This document shows, one piece after another, positions 51,517-60,996 of a stretch of DNA of 64,000 nt. The position numbers and the translations under genes are program-made. Source of the stretch: Polaromonas sp. P2-4 (GTDB lineage: Bacteria; Pseudomonadota; Gammaproteobacteria; Burkholderiales; Burkholderiaceae_C); NCBI GenBank assembly GCA_024703855.1, contig CP087965.1, positions 2,782,001 to 2,846,000 on the forward strand. The letters are read 5' to 3'. A model generated the notes under the pieces. That model was not told where the DNA came from. It searched no databases and worked only from the letters and a program-made list of their open reading frames with translations. Each line of letters starts with the position of its first letter. Within the stretch, counting starts at the first letter, position 1.

Positions 51517-52716
51517 ATGCGTGCCACCGGGCTCGAGGTGGCGGACATCTTCCGCCAGATCGGCCCTGACTACCGAGAACAACACGCCGCTGCGCTCAGC
51601 ATTGGGCAGCGCCGCGTCATGCGCGACATCGAGCGCTGCCGCACCGCGGCGCTGGGTGGCCACGTCGAACAGTGCGACGCCTGTGGGCACCAGCGCATCT
51701 CTTTCAACAGCTGCAGGGATCGCCATTGTCCGAAATGTCAGTCGCTGGTCGCGCGCAATGGCTGCAGGATCGCCAGGCCGAACTCCTGCCGGTCGAGTAT
51801 TTCCACGTCGTCTTCACCGTGCCCCGGGAGGTCGCAGCCATCGCGTACCAGAACAAGGCCGTCGTGTACGACATCCTGTTTCACGCCACCGCCGAGACCT
51901 TGCGCACCATCGCCGCCGACCCCAAGCACCTGGGCGTGGAGATTGGCTTCATCGCCATCCTGCACACCTGGGGACAGAACCTGCTGCATCACCCGCATCT
52001 GCACTGCGTGGTGCCGGGCGGTGGGATCTCCCCGGACGGCGCGCTGGGTCTCTTGCCGTCCCGGTTTCTTCCTGCCGGTGCGGGTGCTCTCAAGGCTGTT
52101 CCGGCGCCTGTTTCTGCAGCAGCTGCGGCAGGCCTTCGACGCCGGGAAACTGCACTTCTTCAACAGCCTTGCGGCGCTACAGGATCCCGATTCCTTCGCC
52201 AGCTACCTGGCGCCCGCCGCCCAAGCCGAGTGGGTGGTCTACGCCAAGCCGCCTTTTGGTGGCCCCCAGCAGGTGCTGCAGTATCTGGGCCGCTACACCC
52301 ATCGCGTGGCGATCTCCAACAACCGCCTGCTCGAGCTCAGCGATGATGCAGTCACCTTTGCCTGGAAGGACTACCGCCACGAGTCGCGCAACAAGACCAT
52401 GCGCCTGGATGCCCAGGAGTTCACGCGCCGCTTCCTGCTGCATGTGCTGCCGACGGGCTTCCAGCGCATCCGCCACTACGGGCTGCTGGCCAACCGCTAC
52501 CGCGAGGTCAAGCTGGATCATTGTCGCCAACTGCTGGGGACGCCCGCACCGGTGCTGGCGTTGTCCGATGCGCCGATGGACTACCGGGACCGCTATCAGC
52601 GCCTGACCGGCGTGTCGCTGCGCGACTGCCCGCATTGCGGGCGTGGACAGATGGTGCGCATCGAATCCTTCCTGCCGGGGACCTTGCCGCGCGGTCCACC
52701 GCCCACCCCGTCATGA
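51517..52716 (+). CDS. IS91-family HUH transposase (element C, two frame breaks)
   Basis: About 400 residues: a zinc-binding N-terminus (CDACGHQ, CRDRHCPKCQ), the HUH motif HPHLHCVVPGG and the tyrosine in YLGRYTHRVAI, then HVLPTGFQRIRHYG. Breaks at about 51754 (one CG short: GTCGCGCGCGCAATGG expected) and 52067 (one extra T). Equivalent to the transposase at 2152. Confidence 0.83.
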   Translation: MRATGLEVADIFRQIGPDYREQHAAALSIGQRRVMRDIERCRTAALGGHVEQCDACGHQRISFNSCRDRHCPKCQSLVARNGCRIARPNSCRSSISTSSSPCPGRSQPSRTRTRPSCTTSCFTPPPRPCAPSPPTPSTWAWRLASSPSCTPGDRTCCITRICTAWCRAVGSPRTARWVSCRPGFFLPVRVLSRLFRRLFLQQLRQAFDAGKLHFFNSLAALQDPDSFASYLAPAAQAEWVVYAKPPFGGPQQVLQYLGRYTHRVAISNNRLLELSDDAVTFAWKDYRHESRNKTMRLDAQEFTRRFLLHVLPTGFQRIRHYGLLANRYREVKLDHCRQLLGTPAPVLALSDAPMDYRDRYQRLTGVSLRDCPHCGRGQMVRIESFLPGTLPRGPPPTPS

Positions 52717-52993
52717 ACGCGATCCTGACCGTCATCCCCTTCGCTTCTCGCGGCTTTGCGCGAAGCGACAGGTGTCCCTTTGTGTGCTCGCGCCAACGGC
52801 TCGTGAAGATCTCTCGCCACGCCCACCTGGCATGGCCACTACACGCGCCGCAGCCCCCGGTTCCTCGGTGCAAGCTTAAGAAAGCACAGCTCTGGCTGCA
52901 GTTCGCTCCGGCTTCTCGTGTCTGCGTCTCGCGTTCCGACAAGTCCGCGCTGATTCAATACCCATAGCGCACCACCGCTTCAGTGGCGGTTCA

Positions 52994-53082
52994 GTTCAAC
53001 GGGATCTTTAGCCTACCGGCCGCGGAAGAAGTACTCCGGCGTTGATCAGCGCCTGCGCGCAGCGGCCGCCAGGCTAAAGACT
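52994..53082 (+). repeat. attC-like palindrome with a missing right half-site
   Basis: GTTCAAC (52994-53000) fits RYYYAAC. TCTTTAGCCT and CCGGCCGC pair with GCGGCCGC and AGGCTAAAGA across a loop, an imperfect stem like that of attC site 2. The expected GTTRRRY after the right arm is not present, and a MITE-like element begins a few bases later and may have destroyed it. Confidence 0.5.
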
Positions 53083-53087
53083 CTCTG

Positions 53088-53443
53088 CATTATGCAAAGG
53101 TCTCAGTTATGAATAGTTCCGCCGGCGGGCTGCTGACTTGCCCTCTGGAACGAGGGGGCGTCCCGTCTGCACTTTGCATAAATAGTGCACTCACGACGGC
53201 GGCAGGTGAGGCGCTGCTTCGGGAGTCGTGTGCAATGGTTGGTCGTTGTTGGCGCAGCATGCCCCGTAAAACCTGGTCTTTCGCGACCAACAGCTTCGCT
53301 GCTGCGCTGCCGCCGTCGGACAGGCTCCACGTCGTGCGCTGGCGAAATTATGCGAAGCAGTTCCACGCAGACAATCTCGCAGCCCCAGGCGCAACCGAGG
53401 TCATTGACAGCACACTGTACATAACTGAGACCTTTTCATAATG
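53088..53443. mobile_element. MITE-like element 2 with 24-bp inverted repeats
   Basis: CATTATGCAAAGGTCTCAG at the left (to about 53111) matches the reverse complement of the right end (about 53420-53443) at 23 of 24 positions. The interior of about 310 bases encodes a 110-residue frame with no recognisable domain. The pattern is that of a small non-autonomous transposable element, unrelated in sequence to the one at 40987. Confidence 0.68.
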
Positions 53444-53509
53444 GCCCACTCCAGCCCGCCGAACAACGCCACTGGTCCAGCGGCTGAGTCCGAGCGCGAT
53501 AACCTGCTG

Positions 53510-54574
53510 TCAATGGTCCCGCGCCTGCTCCTTTTGCTGGAGTTCCAGCGTTTCATTCGATGCTGCCATTGTCTCAGTGGCTGGGAGTGATCGGCTTCGG
53601 CCGTGCTCGTGGAACTTAAGATCAACTGGTCCAGCAGCGCTTCCTGCACCTGGATCTTCCTGTGTCGGAAACACAGGAACCACTTTCACATGGTAATCAC
53701 CGCGGGGGCCACGCACCGCGTTCGGAAAGCCCTGACCGCGCAACCTGTAGACCAGCGCATCACGGTTCAGACGCAACTGCTGGGCGCCGTCCGGGGTCGG
53801 CACGTCAACCCAACGACCCGCCATCCAGGCGTAGCCGTTGACCGGCATTTCACAACGTAGCACGCCGTCGTCATCCAATGTGAAAAACGGGTGAGGCTCG
53901 ATCTCCACTTGCAGTTCCAGGTCAATATCCATGTCACCATGGCGCGAAGCCGGCACGCTTAACGCATTGCCCTCGCGCAGGCCGGCAGGAAAACGTACTC
54001 GGCGCCGGTAAGCCACTGACCTTTCACCGTTGCCGTCGCAGGCGTCGCAGGGCGCGCGCTGTCGTCCGTCACCGCCACAATCTGCACACGCCTCTGAATT
54101 CCACAACCAGCCGAACAAGGCCGCCTTACGAACGGCACCGCTGCCACGACAAGTGCTGCACGCCTTCGCCAGCACGCGCTGCCCCTTGCCGACACAGTCA
54201 TTGCAGGTATGCGTAAAGTGGCCGCGTAGGCTACGGGTGCAGCCCAGGATTGTCTCCTCCAGGGACAGGCGCACCTTGCGGACATGCCTGTTTCCGGGGG
54301 GCCCAGCTTCAGGTGTCGTGGAGGCGGGGGACGAAGCAGCTTCGGTACTTTCTCCACCGGCATCATCCGAGCCATTACCATTGCCATTGCCATCACGCAG
54401 CTGTCGGATGTGCTGGTACGCCTTGTTGATTAGCTGCATGCGCCTGCCTGCGCCAGCCGCCCCGTTGCGGTCGGGGTGCCAGACAGCGACCAAGCGCCGC
54501 CAGGTGGCTTTGAGCTGTTCATCACTGGCGCTGGGGTCCAGGCCCAATTCCTTGTAGGCCTCCTCGGTGTCCAT
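53510..54574 (-). CDS. DnaJ-like co-chaperone
   Basis: 354 residues, intact. The J domain (residues 5-55) has the HPD tripeptide in AVWHPDRNG. A Gly/Asp/Asn-rich linker is followed by a zinc-finger region with four C-x2-C-x-G-x-G repeats (CNDCVGKG, CSTCRGSG, CADCGGDG, CDACDGNG) and a C-terminal substrate-binding region (GVLRCEMPVNGYAWMAGRW). It differs from housekeeping DnaJ in linker and C-terminal tail, and no dnaK lies nearby, so it is probably an accessory J protein. Confidence 0.85.
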   Translation of the reverse strand: MDTEEAYKELGLDPSASDEQLKATWRRLVAVWHPDRNGAAGAGRRMQLINKAYQHIRQLRDGNGNGNGSDDAGGESTEAASSPASTTPEAGPPGNRHVRKVRLSLEETILGCTRSLRGHFTHTCNDCVGKGQRVLAKACSTCRGSGAVRKAALFGWLWNSEACADCGGDGRQRAPCDACDGNGERSVAYRRRVRFPAGLREGNALSVPASRHGDMDIDLELQVEIEPHPFFTLDDDGVLRCEMPVNGYAWMAGRWVDVPTPDGAQQLRLNRDALVYRLRGQGFPNAVRGPRGDYHVKVVPVFPTQEDPGAGSAAGPVDLKFHEHGRSRSLPATETMAASNETLELQQKEQARDH

Positions 54575-54927
54575 GGGGGTCGTTTCCTTGTTTCCTAATA
54601 TTCGCACGGCGGTGGGCCGGGCTCTGCCAGGTATCGTCTGCGGCCAGCGCATCGTAGCAAAGGGGCACTGCTGCTGATTGATTTCCAGTTCCCAGTCATC
54701 CACGGCGGGCCGAATCTGGTCTCTTGGAGTCACCGAGCTAATAAATGCCGATTTCCCCGACCACTGACTTCAATAGACTGACTCCGGTCATTCAAGGTTG
54801 CTGATCGACGGGCAGTTCCCGACCCAAAGCGGACATCGGGTCACGGCGCATTGAGCAGCTGGAAGGCTGCTCTGGCCAGCTGTGATGCCTCATGTGTGAC
54901 AGCACAGGGGCAGGGCCCCTCGTGCAT
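54575..54927. other. Intergenic region, no supported gene
   Basis: No gene is visible. The stretch near 54790-54850 (GACGGGCAGTTCCCGACCC, GCGGACATCGGGTC) has the look of a dispersed intergenic repeat seen in this bacterial group, but I cannot align it to another copy here. Confidence 0.3.
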
Positions 54928-55656
54928 TCAGGGTGTCCCTGGCGCGGTCTGCACTGCTTCCTCAGGATCGCCGATCGTGAGCACAACATCGCCAACCCCT
55001 TCGACGTGACCGCAGATGCGGTTACCGGAGAGCACGGCGCCCACCCCTTCAGGGGTACCGGTGTAGATCAGGTCGCCAGGCTTTAGGTGGTAAAAAGCGA
55101 GAGGTCTGCGATGATTTCGCGGACGTTCCAGATCAGATTGTCCACGTTGGACTGCTGCTTCACCTCGCCATTCACTGCTAGCTGGATTCCCCCACTGTTG
55201 ACCGCCACACCCGGCATCGGGACGATCTCCGAGCAGACAGACGAGTCTTCGACATCCTTGCCTAGGTCCCATGGACGACCTTTGTCACGTGCGATGAGCT
55301 GCAGGTCGCGGCGTGTCATATCCAGGCCGGCGCCGTAGCCGTAAATAATCTTGTGCGCGTCCTCGGCCATCACTCGAAAACCCGGCTGCCCGATGACAAC
55401 GACCAATTCCATCTCGAAGTGGAAGTTCTTTGTCTCGGGCGGGTAGGCGACTGTCGCGCCGGACTCGACCAGTGTTTGAGGCGACTTCGTGAAGTAGAAG
55501 GGGCGCTCCACCGACTTGTCGACGGGTCGACCCATTTCGACGGCGTGCGCGTGATAGTTCCTGCCTACAAAAAGAGCCGATTGACCGGTAGCCGCTCGGC
55601 GCGCCCACGCACGGGCAGCGAGGCGACGGGGGAGGATTCCAGAGGTAGGTAGTCAT
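54928..55656 (-). CDS. Fumarylacetoacetate hydrolase-family protein of the gentisate pathway (three frame breaks)
   Basis: About 243 residues: VNRLFFVGRNYHAHAVEMG, the metal ligands in HFEMELVVVIG (E-x-E) and later D residues, DLGKDVEDSS, and GDLIYTGTPEGVGAV. Breaks at about 55633, 55569 and 55087 are each a run of C or T that is one base short (five instead of six). Family members cleave fumarylpyruvate or maleylpyruvate. Directly downstream of gentisate dioxygenase, this is the expected hydrolase; no maleylpyruvate isomerase gene is present. Confidence 0.85.
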
Positions 55657-55668
55657 AGATGTGCTTGG

Positions 55669-56705
55669 TCAGAGTCTCTGCTCGTAGATGCCCAGCTTGC
55701 GATGCAGCGGGGCTTCGTCGACGATGAAGAAAAGGCAGGTGCATCAGCCGAACTGTTGACGAGCACCCACGGGGTATAGCCTGGCAAACAGCAGGTGTCA
55801 GCGGCGGACAGCGCGAATTGCTGATCCTGTATCCGTGCTTCGGCGGCACCTTCGATAAGGTGGCAAACGGTGGCCGGCGAGCGAGCCGGAAGTTTCAACG
55901 TTTGGCCAGGCCGAAGCATCAGCGCGTAGTAGCCAAGAATGTTCTGCGCATCTGCGCCGGTTTGCGGGTTGACATAGCTCACCTGAACCGCATCCAGCGC
56001 GGGCTCTGCGGCCGCCAATGCTTCAAGAGCAGCCCGGGTCTGCGTCCACGGATAGCGCAGCATGGGGTATGCCGTTTTCCGCCGCTCAAAAAAGGGAGTT
56101 GGAAGAATGCCGCCCTGGGCGTGCAAACGCTCTCCGTGCGCCGGCTTCGCTGCCTGTCGCTCCCCATCGACGTGGTAGCTGGCCTCGAGATAGTGGACGA
56201 GTGGCAGGTCCAGCACGTCCAGCCAGACCACCGGTGCATCGCCGTCGTGGCCGTGGTCGTGCCATAGGCCGGTCGGCGTCAGGATGAGGTCGCCGCGGTG
56301 CATGGGGCACTTCTCGCCGCCCACCGTCGTGTACGCGCCCTCGCCTTCGACAATCATCCGGACCGCATTGGGCGTGTGTCGGTGGGCCGGCGCCCACTCT
56401 CCCGGCAACAACAATTGCATGCCCAGATACATGGCAGCGCTGGCTTGCATCTTTTCAAGGCCGTGGCCGGGGTTGGCCAGGACGAGGACGCGCCGCTCAG
56501 CCTTCTCGATCGGCGTCAATTCGCCGGCTCGAAGCAGCAGCGGACGCAGCGCGGCGTAGGGCCAATGCGTGGCCCGGGTATTCGGCAGTGGCTTGTCCGG
56601 CGGAAGTACCGATCGCAGGTTGGGCCACAACGGCACCAGGTTCTGCTGTGCAAGCTCCTCGCGGTAGTCGGCCGGGAGGTCTTCAAGTCGTGCGAGTTGC
56701 TGCAT
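55669..56705 (-). CDS. Gentisate 1,2-dioxygenase (C-terminal frame break)
   Basis: A bicupin ring-cleavage dioxygenase of about 345 residues. Fe(II) ligands lie in the first cupin (APAHRHTPNAVRMIVEGEGA: H-x-H; later HDHGHDG). GELTPIEKAERRVLVLANPG and the second cupin (LPARSPATVCHLIEG) follow. One T too few near 55728 hides the end LHRKLGIYEQRL (stop at 55669). It converts gentisate to maleylpyruvate. Overlaps the monooxygenase stop by ATGA. Confidence 0.9.
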
Positions 56706-57910
56706 CACGCCTCCGATGTCTTGGCGAGGCAGGTGTCGGCGGTCCAGCCATAGAGCCATTCCAACGCGTCGTAGAAACGTTCCGGATCGCGCCCGTTCCA
56801 CAGCTCGTTGCGTACCAGCCGCTCCACGCCCCTGGCATGGAAGATGCGGCCCATCTCACGGGCGGACAGCACCACGCGCGCGGTGCGGGCGACGCGAGAG
56901 CGCTCGTACAGCGCAAAGGCCTTGTCCAGGTCGTTGTCGTGCACGCGCAGCGCTTCACCGAGAGTGACCGCGTCTTCCAGGGCCATGCATGCGCCTTGAG
57001 CCAGATACTGCAGAGTCGGGTGTGCTGCATCCCCAAGCAGCGTCACCTTGCCGTAAGTCCATTGCGTGATCGGGTCACGGTCCGCAGTGGCCCAGCGCGT
57101 CCAGTCCTTCGGCAGGTCAATCAACTGCCGGGCTCGCGGGCAAATGCCTTCGAAGTAGCTCTGGACCTCGTCGCGACTGCCCTGGCGCACGCTCCACTCC
57201 TCTGCTTCCCTGCTGTGGAATGTGACGACCACGTTGTATTGCTCACCGCCGCGCAACGGGTAGTGCACCAAGTGGCAGTTCGGGCCCACCCAAATGCTGG
57301 CGGCGTTCCACTGAAGGTCGGCGGGGAAGTCCTTGCGGTCCACCACGGCACGGTAGACCACATGTCCGGACACCCGCGCTTCGTCCCCCACGACCTGGCG
57401 GCGCACTGCGGACTTGATGCCGTCCGCGCCTATGAGTGCCACCCCACGATGCTGCTGGCCCCGGCTGTCGTGCACGGTAACGCCATGCTCGCCTTGTTCG
57501 ATCCGCTGAACGCTTGTCGCCGTCGCGATCTCGATCCGATCCGATGCCTGCGCGCCTTCCAGAAGCGAGCGGTGAACATCTGCCCGATGGATCACGGCGT
57601 AAGGGCCCCCGAAGCGAGCGCGAAACGCATCGCCCGTCGGTATCCGGCCCACGGCCGTCTCGTCGAGCGCGTCATGCATGACCATCTCGTCGACGTAGAC
57701 CGCGCGGCCACGAGCCTGGGGTCCAATGCCGAGCGCGTCGAACGCTGCGAACGCATTGGGGCCCAGTTGGATACCCGCGCCAATTTCGCCTAGGGCAGGC
57801 GCCTGCTCGAGCACCTTCACGGCAAAGCCGCGTCGAGTGAGCGCCAGGGCCGCGGCGATGCCGCCGATGCCGCCGCCGGCGATGAGGATGGGAAGGGGTT
57901 CGCTAGACAT
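56705..57910 (-). CDS. FAD-dependent 3-hydroxybenzoate 6-monooxygenase-type hydroxylase
   Basis: An intact 401-residue class A flavoprotein monooxygenase: GGGIGGIAAALAL, GADGIKSAVRRQV (DG motif) and LLGDAAHPTLQYLAQGACMALEDA (GD motif). The closest functional types are 3-hydroxybenzoate 6-hydroxylase and salicylate 1-hydroxylase. Direct coupling to gentisate dioxygenase favours the former, which makes gentisate from 3-hydroxybenzoate with NADH and O2. Confidence 0.87.
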   Translation of the reverse strand: MSSEPLPILIAGGGIGGIAAALALTRRGFAVKVLEQAPALGEIGAGIQLGPNAFAAFDALGIGPQARGRAVYVDEMVMHDALDETAVGRIPTGDAFRARFGGPYAVIHRADVHRSLLEGAQASDRIEIATATSVQRIEQGEHGVTVHDSRGQQHRGVALIGADGIKSAVRRQVVGDEARVSGHVVYRAVVDRKDFPADLQWNAASIWVGPNCHLVHYPLRGGEQYNVVVTFHSREAEEWSVRQGSRDEVQSYFEGICPRARQLIDLPKDWTRWATADRDPITQWTYGKVTLLGDAAHPTLQYLAQGACMALEDAVTLGEALRVHDNDLDKAFALYERSRVARTARVVLSAREMGRIFHARGVERLVRNELWNGRDPERFYDALEWLYGWTADTCLAKTSEA

Positions 57911-57919
57911 GACTGGTAC

Positions 57920-59515
57920 CTACGGCGCAGCGCAGACGAAGTTGGCAGCGTCCTTCACGTCGCCCGTTCCCTTGTACTTGGCGAACTGCGGGTAAGGGCA
58001 TACCGGCATCGTGCGGTCTACCTCGCCACGCTCGTTGCGGTGCGTGCCAATCACCGCGCCGGGGGCCCGGCCGTTTTCAACCCAGTCGACAACTTTCTCC
58101 AGCAGGTTGTACTCGTCGGGGAATAGGACCCACCCCGCCGCGACAATGGTTGACGCCGGGCGCCAGATACGTGCGCATGAATGTGTCGGTACGCGTGGCA
58201 CCCACCCGCTCAATCACCGCTTTTACGTACGACTCGGTGCGGAGTGCCGACACGAGCTGGTCATGCCATCCGTGCCAGACAATCAGCTTTCCACCGCGGT
58301 TGGCGAACGGCTCGAGATTTGGATCGATCGCGTCGTAGGCGGCACCGACCTTTGCCCTCGCACGGTCATAGTCTGACAGGCCAGTGATGTCGATCCTGGA
58401 AACGATGTCGTAAGCAGGATCCTCATAGACAACTTCGGGCCAGAAGCCCGCCCAGTTGTTGGCGGGCTTGTCAATGCCAAGCAACGCAGATGAGTGTTCC
58501 GAGCCTTTGGGAAAACCTGGAAACACTTCCTCGCCATTGCTTCTGGTGATGGGCGAGTAGTACCGTTTCATCGCGGTCACTTGACCAGGCGTCAGGCAGT
58601 CAGCTCCATCTTGTCCGGCCGGGCAAGCCATCGACGCGGGATCAAATTTGCAAGCCGCGGGGTTCTGTATCAAGCTATCGGTCAGGCCGTCTTGCGCATC
58701 ACATGCGGCCAGGACCTTCTTGTGGATGGCAAGATGCTTTGACTTCGGGACGAACTGCGCGGGATTGCGCATGCCAGGCACTGCCACCCATGCTGGCGCG
58801 AATTGGCCGCCAACCCAGTCGAACATTGCCCCTCCAGCCACGATCCCGTCGAAATTCTCCGGGTAGCGCTGTGCCTGCATCAGACCCTTGCCCCCGCCTT
58901 GGGAACATCCGATCCAATAAGATTTGCGCGGGCTGGCCGTAAAAGGTTCTGAATCGCCTCTTTCCCGGCAACGGCAGTCACCGCCTGAGCTCGATGCCCG
59001 AAGTCGACCACCTTTTCTGGATGTCCGATTGCCCAGCTCTGATCGTTCACACTCTTGCCGACGTGCCCGTTGTCCGTTTGCAGCACGGCATAACCGCGAG
59101 ACAATCCATCAACCAGGCGCGAATAAACGATCTGACCGGTGTTTCCGCCGCCGCCTGCCGCAAGAAATCGGCCATTCCAGCGGCCTTCAGGCGGCAACCA
59201 AATTTCGGACTTGATGTCAGAGTCTGGAGTCGGCTTGGAAGTGAGTTGCACACGGCAAAAAGGCTCGCTTACAGTGTTCGCCTGGCCTAGGTCCGGGGAG
59301 CGGGGCGGTACAAAGCCGGCAGCAACATAAGTCGCCGCGTCAACTTTCGTGCCTAGATGTTGGAACGCTTTTGCAACCCGCTGGCACGACCCGTCCGGGT
59401 CTTGCGCGATCCGAAACGGCTCGCTTCGGGCGCTTTCGCCCCTTCCAGCCATCTGGCAGCCGCTGATGGAAGTGGCAACGCCCAAGAACACCCAGAGCGA
59501 AGGTTTCATTTTCAT
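57920..59515 (-). CDS. Tannase/feruloyl esterase-family hydrolase (at least three frame breaks)
   Basis: About 530 residues with an N-terminal lipoprotein-like signal (ATSISGCQM). The tannase-family CS-D-HC arrangement is present: catalytic serine with its cysteine in IGCSQGGGKG and histidine with its cysteine in GVNHCRGG. Breaks lie at about 58928 (one CG short), 58948 (T run) and 58113. The family includes tannase, feruloyl esterase and MHETase. Operon context suggests release of 3-hydroxybenzoate or gentisate from an ester outside the cytoplasm. Confidence 0.82.
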
Positions 59516-59602
59516 AATCTATCTCCTTGTAAATCAATTGCCTGGCCGACCGGCCGAAGAATCGCTGCTTCTGGGATGCACTTGCGCAGTTGTCATGAAC
59601 GT

Positions 59603-60980
59603 TCACTCCCCGCCGAGGAACGCACCTTGCTGGAGCAGTCGGTCTTGTAGGTGCCGGCTGTTCAGGTCATAGAGTGAGCTGCCGGTTTGCAATGCCAGCG
59701 CTGCCGCAGTGCCGGCGGCCTGGCCCATCACGAAGCAGGCGCCTGTGACGCGCGCCGCGGATTGGCCGTCGTGGGTCATGGATGCGCACCGGCCGGCGAC
59801 GAGCAGGTTTTCCACGCCGTTCGCGCTCGAACGTCGCGGCAACAGCATGCGATACGGCAATTGGTTGTATCCGCGACAGTCGGGGATCGGAGGCCACATC
59901 CACTGCACGTCGCCGGCGACATGCTTCTCCAGTGGCCAGCCATTCACACCAATGCTGTCGTCGAAATCCACGCATTGAAGAACGTCCTCGGCGGTCAGCA
60001 TGTATTCGCCGACCAGGCGCCGTGTTTCGCGGATGCCGAGTTGCGGGGCGATGTCCAGCGCATAGGCTTTCTCGAAGCCTGGGACCTTCTCGCGCAGGAA
60101 GCGTATGTAATCAACGATTTGACGGCGTCCTTCGATCTCGCCCTCGCTCAAGGACCGTGCGTCAGTGCCGTCCGTGGCCGAACCGTCCGCCTTTTTCAGC
60201 TGGGTCACATTGACGCGCCACTCATACGCCCGCTTCATCGGCCGCACGATGGCGCCGCGACGCGGAAACGTGAACTCGCCAGATGCTTCAACCTCATCCA
60301 TCAGCTTGGGAATCGTCTTCCACGCTTCGCCGGCGCGTTCGGCATCCACTTCCCCTACCCGGAACATCAATGTCGGATACAGCATATGGCCGGACTCGTC
60401 GCCCTTCTCCGTGGGTACGCCCGCCCAGTGCGCCAGATCCGCATCGCCCGAACAGTCAATGAAGGTTCGCCCACGCACTGCCACGCGGCCGGACTTGGTC
60501 TCGAGCAGGACGGCGTCGATATTGCCGCTCTTCGACTTGACGATGCCGGCGGCCAGCGCGTGAAACAGCAACTGAACGCCGTCAGAGACGAGCAGCCCGT
60601 CCGCCGCGCACTTGAACGCCGACATGTCGTACGCCTGCGCCAACGTCTTTCGCATGATCATGTGCGGTTCGCTCAGGCCTTCCAAAGCGCGCATCCGATC
60701 AAGCAGGTCGGTAGCAACGCCGTGGACGACTTGGCGAATGTCGCCTGAACACGTTCGCGTGCAAGCCGCAGAAATTGGTCACACCAGCCGCTGTTCCCAT
60801 GCCTCCCAGGAACCCATATCGCTCGGCCAGCAGCACACTTGCCCCATTGCGAGCCGCGGCACTCGCTGCGGCGATGCCCGCCGGCCCACCTCCGAGCACG
60901 ACGACATCAAATTCTCCGAAGAGAGGAACGGAGCGGGCGGGCTCGGCAACATCAGGCATGTGGGGGGTCATAGAGGTCAT
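59603..60980 (-). CDS. FAD-dependent oxidoreductase, FAD_oxidored family (one frame break)
   Basis: About 460 residues: DVVVLGGGPAGIAAASAAARNGASVLLAE (dinucleotide fold), YGFLGGMGT, RGRTFIDCSGDADLAHWAG and NLLVAGRCASMTHDGQSAARVTG. The break near 60744 is TTCAGGCGAC where TTCGGCGAC gives VFGDIRQVV: an extra A, as in two other genes. Family members are often of unknown function. It lies between the Bug gene and the esterase of the gentisate operon; its reaction here is unknown. Confidence 0.8.
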
Positions 60981-60996
60981 AGAAGTTCTCCGGACC

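Larger units (their letters stand above)
50484..53000 (+). mobile_element. IS91-type element C (tyrosine recombinase plus HUH transposase)
   Basis: Left end TTGAACTAAACCGC (50484-50497) and right end GCGGTTCAGTTCAAC (52986-53000) form an inverted repeat and match the ends of element A at 1129 and 3606. Gene order is the same as in A. The right end is again followed by a long palindrome typical of attC sites (see 52994). The unit is therefore a second copy of the same element class more than 47 kb away. Confidence 0.68.

Noticed and set aside
53109..53441. 110-residue frame inside MITE-like element 2 as a gene
   Set aside because: It has no recognisable domain, runs into both inverted repeats and has no ribosome binding site.
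56705..57910. Salicylate 1-hydroxylase (NahG) assignment
   Set aside because: The product would be catechol, but the coupled next gene is a gentisate dioxygenase and no catechol dioxygenase is near.
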